Assembly: GCA_002705125.1 (NCBI GenBank)
Contig: PAHQ01000025.1
Coordinates: forward strand, 6,840-19,785
DNA: 12,946 nt
Reading direction: 5' to 3'
Source: Verrucomicrobiales bacterium
Lineage (GTDB): Bacteria; Verrucomicrobiota; Verrucomicrobiia; Verrucomicrobiales; DEV007
This document shows, piece by piece, positions 7,687-12,946 of this stretch. The translations under genes and the position numbers were made by a program. Position 1 is the first letter of the stretch. The number at the start of each line of letters is the position of its first letter. A model generated the notes under the pieces. The model saw only the letters and a list, made by a program, of their open reading frames with translations. It was not told the DNA's origin and did not search any database.

Positions 7687-8979
7687 ATGCAACAACTAAG
7701 GTTTAACGATCCAGGGTTTCAAAAAAAAGTGGCTAAAGTCTTTGTTAGAGATGCCGAGCCGGATGACATCCTTAAGTCCAAGGTCTCTGAAATTATTGAA
7801 TCGATAAAGAAAGGTAAAGATAAAGCCATTAGTAAGTTTACTAAAAGCTTTGATGATGTCGATATCGCGCCTTCAAAATTCAGAGTAAATGAATCAGACT
7901 TATCGAGTGCGGTAAATGAGGTAAGTGCTCAGACGAAAAAAGCTATTAAGCTTTCGCAAAGAAATGTACAAAAATTTGCATTAGCCAGTAGGAGGAAAAA
8001 TTGGAAGATGCGTAATGATCAAGGTGTTTCAGTCGGTGAAATTTATCAGCCATATTCACGGGTAGGTATTTACATTCCAGGTGGGTCTGCGCCTCTTGTG
8101 TCAACGGTGCTGATGACTGTTGCTATAGCAAAAGCTGCAAAAGTTAAAGAGATAGTTGTATGTACACCACCAGGTAAAAATGGAAAAATTTGCTCTGAAT
8201 TATTATATGCATTGCAACAATGTGGTGCAACTTCCATTTATAGGGTGGGGGGAGTTCAAGCAATTGCTGCAATGTCTTTGGGAACAAAAGTCATACCTAA
8301 GGTAGATAAAATATTTGGTCCAGGTAATTCATTTGTGGTTGAAGCTAAGAGGCAACTTTTTGGAAATGTGAGTATTGACCTATTGCCTGGTCCTAGTGAA
8401 ATATTAGTTCTATCAGATTCTTCTGGTCGAGCTGACTTTATTGCTTCTGACTTACTTGCACAGGCAGAGCATGGTGGAGACAGTCAGGTTGCATTTGTTA
8501 CGACTTCCTCAAAATTACTTGAAAGCGTTAAAGAACAACTAATTATTCAGTCCAAGTCTTTATCCCGACAAAAACAGATAAGAGAAGTTCTTAAAAATGG
8601 AACAACTTTAGTTTTGGTAAGCTCATTGAATCAGGGGATACAATTAGCAAATGATTTTGCTCCAGAACACCTCTCACTGTTAGTAAACAAACCAAAGGAA
8701 GTTATACCAAAACTAAATACATCGGGTGCTATTTTTGTTGGTCCATACTCAGCTGTTGCTATCGGAGATTTTATAGCAGGACCAAGTCATACTTTACCTA
8801 CAGGGGGGGCAGGTAAGTCTTTTTCTGGATTGACGGTAGATATGTTCCAGAGGCGTACAAGCATTGTTGAAGTAAGTAAAAATTCTTTGAATAAGTCAGT
8901 GGAATCAGTAAAAGCCTTTGCCGAGATTGAAGGGCTTGATGCCCACGGTGAATCAGTATTGTTAAGAAGAACTGATTAG
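7687..8979 (+). CDS. hisD: Histidinol dehydrogenase
   Basis: HisD catalyses the last two oxidations of histidine synthesis, L-histidinol to L-histidine, with NAD+ and zinc. At 430 residues it has normal length. The zinc ligands are visible as Q259 and H262 in AQAEHGGDSQ, D361 in IGDF and H420 in DAHGES. The catalytic Glu/His pair is E327-H328 in APEHL. The NAD-binding and substrate regions GPGNSFVVEAKR and LPGPSEILV are canonical. No other his gene is in the window, so the pathway is not clustered here. The ATG at 7687 is preceded by a run of A rather than a Shine-Dalgarno. The 66-base upstream gap is AT-rich and has only weak promoter-like words. The stop codon overlaps that of the convergent ABC-F gene by four bases. 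Confidence 0.98.
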   Translation: MQQLRFNDPGFQKKVAKVFVRDAEPDDILKSKVSEIIESIKKGKDKAISKFTKSFDDVDIAPSKFRVNESDLSSAVNEVSAQTKKAIKLSQRNVQKFALASRRKNWKMRNDQGVSVGEIYQPYSRVGIYIPGGSAPLVSTVLMTVAIAKAAKVKEIVVCTPPGKNGKICSELLYALQQCGATSIYRVGGVQAIAAMSLGTKVIPKVDKIFGPGNSFVVEAKRQLFGNVSIDLLPGPSEILVLSDSSGRADFIASDLLAQAEHGGDSQVAFVTTSSKLLESVKEQLIIQSKSLSRQKQIREVLKNGTTLVLVSSLNQGIQLANDFAPEHLSLLVNKPKEVIPKLNTSGAIFVGPYSAVAIGDFIAGPSHTLPTGGAGKSFSGLTVDMFQRRTSIVEVSKNSLNKSVESVKAFAEIEGLDAHGESVLLRRTD

Positions 8980-10952
8980 ATTTGATTTATTTTTTCTTCA
9001 AACCTTTTGGAGACATCCTCAATCTCATCTGAAATCTTTGACCAATCACTAAAAGCGCTTTCAAGTTCTAATGATGATGTTTTGTGCTCTTCAGTTAATT
9101 CAATGTGGTCTTTAGATTTAAAGAAATTTTCATCGGTCATTAAAGCTTCAATTTCTTTTTTTCTATATTCAAGGCTCTCAATCTTTTCTTCGATTTGCTC
9201 TAATCTTAATTGAAGAGGTTTTAAAGTCTCTGATTTCTCTTGTCTTATCTTGCCTTGAGCTTTTCTCATTTCCTTCCTATTGGCAGGACTTTTAACATTT
9301 TTTTTCTTTGAGATATTTGATTTGGGGGTTTCAAGGTTTTCGTTAGATCTGGATTCAATGAATGATGACAAATTCCCATGAAATTCTTTTACAGGCTGAG
9401 CGTCAGAGTGAAATTCAATTACCTTGTCAGTTATTGGGTCAAGGAAATCTCTGTTGTGAGATACAATCACAATAGTTCCCTTATATGCAATTAGAGCATC
9501 CTGTAAAACTTTTTGAGATTCCATATCAAGGTGATTTGTAGGTTCATCAAGAATTAAAAAATTTGCTGGTTTTAGAAGTATTTTGGCTAATGACAGTCTA
9601 CTACGCTCACCTCCGGAAAGTACGGAAACTTTTTTGAATACATCATCACCCCTGAAAAGAAAACAACCCAATAATGACCTTAGGTTTCCAGCAGCATCAG
9701 ATCCCGCAACCTCTTCTATCGTTTCTAGAACATTCATATTTGGGTTTAATTTTTCAGCATGGTCTTGAGCGAAATGAGAAATGCTTACTTTGTGACCAAG
9801 TTTTCTATTACCTACATCAAAGTTTTCTGCTCCCGAAAGTATTCTTGAGAAGGTTGATTTTCCTGCACCATTTGCCCCTACCACAGCAATTTTTTCTCCT
9901 CGATCAATTCTGAAATTAAAATCATTAAACACGACGTTTTTTCCGTATGCTTTAACCACATTAGTTAATTCTATTACAATTTGACCTGACCTTTCGGGCT
10001 GGGGGAATTCTAATTTTATTGATTTTGTTGCCTCCTGAGGTAGCTGAATTCTTTCGATCCTTTCAAGTTGTTTTAATCTACTTTGTGCTTGTGACGCTCT
10101 CCTAGCTTTAGATCTGAACCTGTTGATGAATTGTTCTGCCTTAGCGATATCTTTTTGCTGATTGTTATATGCACGCTGAATCTGCTGTCTTTGTATCTCG
10201 CTTTGCTCTACATAATAACTATAATTTCCGGCAAATTCTGTTACTTTTCCTGCTTCAAAGGCCAGAGTCTTTTTTACCAATAGGTCTAGAAAAGCACTGT
10301 CATGAGAGATTATAATTACAGACCCTTGATAGCTCTGAATATAATTTTCAAGCCATAGCTGAGAATCTATATCGAGGTGGTTAGTAGGCTCATCCAAGAG
10401 TAATACTGATGGGCTTTTAAGTAATAACTTTGCTAAAGCGAGCCTCATTTGCCATCCACCTGAAAACTCTGATGTTTCTCGATCCATGTCGGAATATTTA
10501 AAACCTAAGCCGATGAGGACTCTTTCTATATTTGGTTTCATCTTACTGATATCAAAGCTATCAAGCTTTAGTTGTAATTCCCCAAACTTTTCAAGAACTT
10601 CGGCGTAGTCAGGACTAGTTGGATTAAGCTTTCCCAACTGTTCGCTGCATTCATCAACGCTTCTTTTCAAAACCATTTCGTTTTCAAAGGCAGTTTCAGC
10701 TTCTTTGAATAAGGTCCTACCAGTGTGTTTAATGCCGTCTTGAGGAAGATATCCGACTTCAGTATACTTTGCTCTATTGATTGAACCCGAATCAGGGTTC
10801 ATTAGGCCCGCTATTATTTTCATCAATGTAGATTTTCCTGCACCATTAGGGCCAGCAAAACAAACTCTATCTTTTGCACTAACGGTGAATGACAGTTCTT
10901 TATATAGAACTCGGCCTAAAAACTGTATTGATACATTTTCTACAGAAAGCAT
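8976..10952 (-). CDS. ABC-F family ATPase (Uup/YheS-like ribosome-associated factor)
   Basis: This soluble protein has two ABC ATPase domains and no membrane segment. Domain 1 has Walker A GPNGAGKST (34-42), signature SGGWQ (164-168) and Walker B LLLDEPTNHLD (184-194). Domain 2 has Walker A GANGAGKST (359-367), signature LSGGERSR (445-452) and Walker B LILDEPTNHLD (466-476). Between them, about residues 240-320, lies the charged helical P-site-tRNA-interaction linker (RFRSKARRASQAQSRLKQLERIERI) that defines ABC-F proteins. A basic segment (548-571) and a coiled coil (about 575-655) close the protein, as in Uup and YheS. Such factors act at the ribosomal E site to relieve stalled or unusual translation states; some relatives give antibiotic protection, which I cannot judge here. 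ATG at 10950-10952 lacks a Shine-Dalgarno. The gene is divergent from the secreted-protein gene. Confidence 0.95.
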   Translation of the reverse strand: MLSVENVSIQFLGRVLYKELSFTVSAKDRVCFAGPNGAGKSTLMKIIAGLMNPDSGSINRAKYTEVGYLPQDGIKHTGRTLFKEAETAFENEMVLKRSVDECSEQLGKLNPTSPDYAEVLEKFGELQLKLDSFDISKMKPNIERVLIGLGFKYSDMDRETSEFSGGWQMRLALAKLLLKSPSVLLLDEPTNHLDIDSQLWLENYIQSYQGSVIIISHDSAFLDLLVKKTLAFEAGKVTEFAGNYSYYVEQSEIQRQQIQRAYNNQQKDIAKAEQFINRFRSKARRASQAQSRLKQLERIERIQLPQEATKSIKLEFPQPERSGQIVIELTNVVKAYGKNVVFNDFNFRIDRGEKIAVVGANGAGKSTFSRILSGAENFDVGNRKLGHKVSISHFAQDHAEKLNPNMNVLETIEEVAGSDAAGNLRSLLGCFLFRGDDVFKKVSVLSGGERSRLSLAKILLKPANFLILDEPTNHLDMESQKVLQDALIAYKGTIVIVSHNRDFLDPITDKVIEFHSDAQPVKEFHGNLSSFIESRSNENLETPKSNISKKKNVKSPANRKEMRKAQGKIRQEKSETLKPLQLRLEQIEEKIESLEYRKKEIEALMTDENFFKSKDHIELTEEHKTSSLELESAFSDWSKISDEIEDVSKRFEEKINQI

Positions 10953-10982
10953 TTGATGAATTGTCGTTATTCTTTCTATATT
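10953..10982 (+). promoter_or_regulatory. Candidate sigma-70-type promoter for the secreted-protein gene
   Basis: TTGATG (10953-10958) and TATATT (10977-10982) are separated by 18 bases and match the -35 and -10 consensus at four and five of six positions. A start near 10989 would give a leader of about 27 bases before the ATG at 11016. The gap between the divergent ABC-F and secreted-protein genes is only about 60 bases, so a promoter is expected near here, but its AT-richness makes chance matches likely. Confidence 0.35.
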
Positions 10983-11002
10983 TATTAATATTAAAAAAGA
11001 AT

Positions 11003-11007
11003 GAGGA
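11003..11007 (+). promoter_or_regulatory. Shine-Dalgarno GAGGA selecting the ATG at 11016
   Basis: GAGGA ends eight bases before ATG 11016, a good ribosome-binding spacing. The in-frame ATG at 11001 has only a weak AAAAAAGA upstream and would overlap this site. The second ATG also gives a more standard signal peptide. This is the clearest Shine-Dalgarno in the window. Confidence 0.6.
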
Positions 11008-11015
11008 AATTAAGT

Positions 11016-11924
11016 ATGCGCATTAACATCACACTAGTCGTTTTTTTATTTATTAATTTTTTTTACTCGATTGTTTATTCTCAAGATCGGGTCCCTTTTG
11101 CTACTAAGAAACTAGTAAAAGAGTATGAGGATTATGAAAGTGATATTCGTAATAAAGCATCTCAACTAATTGAAAAGAAGAGAGTTGAAACAATAGAAGC
11201 TTTAGAAAAGCAATCAGCTGCCCTTAGTAGAAGTGGGAATGCTGAAATGGCGAGGGCAGTTCTAGAAATGGCATCTTCATTATCTGACCGTAAGGAAATA
11301 TCTGGTGATACTTCAAATTCTGAAGAGATATCCAGTGAGCTTAGTAAATCCAAGTGGTCTAATTTGTTTTCACCTGAGGAGCTTCCAAAGTCATGGATTA
11401 TCACTAAAGATCCTGACGGAGGATGGGATTATAAAGAGGGAGTTTTTATAATGAAATGCCTCTTTGATGATTCAGTTGCTCTTCATGACGCGCCTGAAGG
11501 TGATGTTGTAGTAAGGCTTAAGGGGAAAATTGAAGATAATGAAAACAAGGAAAATGCTGATGAAAGAAAACATGCCGGATTTGGGTTTATTAATTCTAAA
11601 GATAGTCTTGTGATGGGTTATGTAAGCTTAGAGGGAAACGCTTATGGGTATACAAACATAAACCCTGGTGTTGATCTTGGGTATCTAAAGAGCGGGTCAA
11701 GAGAGGGAAAGTTCTTTGACGTTCAGATGGCCTGGGTCGGAACTTATTTCCTAATGTTCGTGAATGATAAATTATTAATTAAATCTGATGTAGGAATTGA
11801 ACGTGGAACAGCAAAAATTTCTCTACTTGGAGAAAATTGTTTTTCTTCATTTGCGAGTGTTCAACATATGAAGCCTTCTCTCGCAGACTTGAAGAGATTG
11901 GCTTCAGGCAAGCCTCTAGAATGA
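11016..11924 (+). CDS. Secreted protein of unknown function: helical segment plus beta-sandwich (DUF1080/LamG-like)
   Basis: From ATG 11016 the protein has 302 residues (307 from ATG 11001). It starts with a signal peptide: MRIN, a hydrophobic core (ITLVVFLFINFFYSIVY) and a probable cleavage after VYS, before QDRV. There is no lipobox Cys. The next roughly 80 residues are charged and helix-forming (KLVKEYEDYESDIRNK, IEALEKQSAALSRSGN), followed by a Ser/Glu-rich spacer. The remainder reads as a beta-rich domain (KSWIITKDPDGGWDYKEGVF, GFGFINSKDSLVMGYVSLEG, FFDVQMAWVGTYFLMFVND), which recalls the concanavalin-like sandwich of DUF1080/LamG proteins common in Planctomycetota and Verrucomicrobiota. 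I see no catalytic motif. A carbohydrate-binding or periplasmic structural role is a guess. The stop lies one base from that of the convergent SDR. Confidence 0.75.
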   Translation: MRINITLVVFLFINFFYSIVYSQDRVPFATKKLVKEYEDYESDIRNKASQLIEKKRVETIEALEKQSAALSRSGNAEMARAVLEMASSLSDRKEISGDTSNSEEISSELSKSKWSNLFSPEELPKSWIITKDPDGGWDYKEGVFIMKCLFDDSVALHDAPEGDVVVRLKGKIEDNENKENADERKHAGFGFINSKDSLVMGYVSLEGNAYGYTNINPGVDLGYLKSGSREGKFFDVQMAWVGTYFLMFVNDKLLIKSDVGIERGTAKISLLGENCFSSFASVQHMKPSLADLKRLASGKPLE

Positions 11925-11925
11925 A

Positions 11926-12702
11926 TTAGCTCTTCGGCATTGCTCTTACAGCACCGATTGAAATCCCTCCATCGACTAATATTGTTTGTCCTGTAACGTA
12001 AGAGCTTGCATCGGACGCTAGAAAGATGCAAGTCCCATCAAGATCACTTGGTCGGCCAACTCTTCCGAGTGGAATTCTTTCTTCGATATAAGATACCCAT
12101 TCTGAATTTTCAAATAATTTTGAATTTTGTTCCGTTTTAAACCAGCCAGGAGCCAAGCAGTTAACTGTTACTCCTTTATCGCCCCAGTCGTGAGCTAGAC
12201 TCATTGTTAATTGTTTAATTCCACCTCGACTAGCCCCATAAGGCGCCAGCCCTGCATATCCAGCGACCGAAGTAACAGAACCTATGTTTACAATTCTACC
12301 GTAGGCACGGTCAGTCATCCCTTTGGCAATTTCTTTTGCAAGAAAGAAAGCCCCTTTGAGATTGGTGTCGACAACGGTTTCCCAATCTTCCCAAGTTACT
12401 TCGAGAGCCGGCTTTCTAATATTACACCCTGCATTATTGATTAAAATGTCGATTGGGCCTAGTTCAGTTTCTGCCTTTTGTGCTGCTTCAATTATACTTT
12501 GTTCTTCTAGGACATCCATTTTAAGTGGAATACATTTTTTTCCTATAGCTCGAATCTCATTACATGTACCATCTAGTGATTCAAGAGTTCTACTAGTTAT
12601 GGCAATATCGGCGCCTGCTTTGGCTAAAGCGTTGGCAAATTGTTTGCCTAGGCCCCTACTTGCTCCACTTATGAATGCTTTTTTTCCTTCAAGGTTAAAC
12701 AT
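11926..12702 (-). CDS. Short-chain dehydrogenase/reductase, gluconate 5-dehydrogenase-like
   Basis: This NAD(P)-dependent oxidoreductase of the classical SDR family has 258 residues, the standard size. The cofactor loop is GASRGLG (13-19), with SR at 37-38 after the second strand, which would favour NADP(H). NNAG (89-92), the catalytic N114, S142 in NIGS and Y155 are all present. The YxxxK motif reads YGASR, so Arg159 (codon 12226-12228, CGA) stands where the catalytic Lys is expected. The end (TGQTILVDGGI) is typical. Overall it resembles gluconate 5-dehydrogenase/2-deoxygluconate 3-dehydrogenase types. It lies 22 bases downstream of a zinc alcohol dehydrogenase on the same strand, an arrangement like the IdnD-IdnO pair for L-idonate, so sugar-acid or polyol catabolism is likely. 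The true substrate is unknown. No Shine-Dalgarno is evident. Confidence 0.9.
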   Translation of the reverse strand: MFNLEGKKAFISGASRGLGKQFANALAKAGADIAITSRTLESLDGTCNEIRAIGKKCIPLKMDVLEEQSIIEAAQKAETELGPIDILINNAGCNIRKPALEVTWEDWETVVDTNLKGAFFLAKEIAKGMTDRAYGRIVNIGSVTSVAGYAGLAPYGASRGGIKQLTMSLAHDWGDKGVTVNCLAPGWFKTEQNSKLFENSEWVSYIEERIPLGRVGRPSDLDGTCIFLASDASSYVTGQTILVDGGISIGAVRAMPKS

Positions 12703-12724
12703 TTTAAATTATGTATTTATAAAA

Positions 12725-12946
12725 TTAGAGTTCATTGTCAGGTTTTAAAATGACTTTTAGCATATCTTCACTAGAATTATAAAGTTTAGAAAACCATTCA
12801 GCGCCAGAGGATAAAGGAGCTATAGAACTGATTAGTTCTCTAACTTTAATTTCTCCCTTTGAGATCAGATTTAAAGCCTCCTCATATTCTCCGTTAGAGC
12901 TGCATGAGCCATATAAAGTCAATTCTCTGGTGACAACTGATTGTAA
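12725..12946 (-). CDS. Zinc-type (MDR) alcohol/polyol dehydrogenase, C-terminal fragment cut by the window edge
   Basis: The frame is open through the last base, so this is the 3' end of a longer gene (73 codons plus stop visible). The translation VVTRELTLYGSCSSNGEYEEALNL, then ISKGEIKVRELISSIAPL and ending VILKPDNEL matches the C-terminus of medium-chain zinc dehydrogenases such as threonine 3-, sorbitol or idonate dehydrogenases. These share the pattern of a strand ending in L.GS, an EAL.LI..G element, an I...PL segment and a final V.LKP. The zinc ligands and NAD site lie outside the window. The SDR gene follows 22 bases downstream on the same strand and is probably co-transcribed. Substrate is not determinable. 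Confidence 0.8.
   Translation of the reverse strand, partial: LQSVVTRELTLYGSCSSNGEYEEALNLISKGEIKVRELISSIAPLSSGAEWFSKLYNSSEDMLKVILKPDNEL

Noticed and set aside
7659..7706. A 15-residue ORF (one His) overlapping the start of hisD, considered as a his leader peptide
   Set aside because: It has a single His, no adjacent attenuator hairpins with a T-run, no Shine-Dalgarno, and runs past the hisD start. A chance ORF is more likely.
8976..10952. ABC-F protein as a dedicated antibiotic-resistance (ARE) determinant
   Set aside because: The long C-terminal coiled coil and overall arrangement fit housekeeping Uup/YheS types, and there is no leader-peptide attenuator or mobile context.
11900..11914. 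GGCTT-loop-AAGCC hairpin near the end of the secreted-protein gene, considered as a terminator
   Set aside because: The stem is only five base pairs, lies inside the coding sequence and has no T-run after it.
12323..12748. A 141-codon open frame on the + strand opposite the SDR gene
   Set aside because: It is antisense to a well-conserved SDR and resembles no protein; its composition is what the reverse of a coding frame produces.
1..12946. A defence island, mobile element, biosynthetic cluster or CRISPR array
   Set aside because: All genes but the secreted protein belong to familiar core families; no transposase, integrase, direct-repeat array, att-like repeat or clustered unknown genes are visible.

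Overview
This is an ordinary, tightly packed chromosomal segment from an AT-rich bacterium. Almost every base is coding, and there is no mobile element, CRISPR array, rRNA or tRNA that I can see. The lineage is an inference. A Lnt-type lipoprotein pathway indicates a cell that makes triacylated lipoproteins, usually a diderm. The secreted helix plus beta-sandwich protein at 11016-11924 and the phospho-sugar mutase with an extended N-terminal region both resemble proteins of the Planctomycetota/Verrucomicrobiota group. I would guess a marine Verrucomicrobiota (Opitutae/Puniceicoccales-like), with low to moderate confidence.

Layout. From 1 to 3084 (+ strand) lie the C-terminal three quarters of penicillin-binding protein 2 and an RNase G/E family endoribonuclease. 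They are separated by 90 bases containing a perfect hairpin. From 6686 down to 3081 (- strand) lie a phosphoglucomutase/phosphomannomutase-type enzyme and apolipoprotein N-acyltransferase (Lnt). From 6712 to 8979 (+ strand) lie a short RlmI/RlmKL-like SAM methyltransferase and histidinol dehydrogenase (HisD). From 10952 down to 8976 (- strand) is a two-ATPase ABC-F translation factor. From 11016 to 11924 (+ strand) is a secreted protein of unknown role. From 12946 down to 11926 (- strand) are the end of a zinc-type alcohol/polyol dehydrogenase and a short-chain dehydrogenase, probably a sugar-acid or polyol catabolic pair.

The genes fall into themes rather than one pathway: cell envelope (PBP2, Lnt and possibly the sugar mutase supplying hexose phosphates), RNA and ribosome function (RNase G, methyltransferase, ABC-F), histidine synthesis (HisD), and carbohydrate oxidation (SDR plus ADH). 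I find no evidence of a new multi-gene system. The points worth a second look are local: an Lnt reading frame that lacks any standard start codon where its first membrane helix should begin, and which continues in frame from the stop codon of the upstream mutase; a methyltransferase without a PUA domain whose SAM loop has Cys-Cys where RlmI has Gly-Gly; an SDR with Arg in place of the catalytic Lys; three convergent gene pairs whose stop codons overlap or nearly touch; and a hairpin in the RNase G leader.
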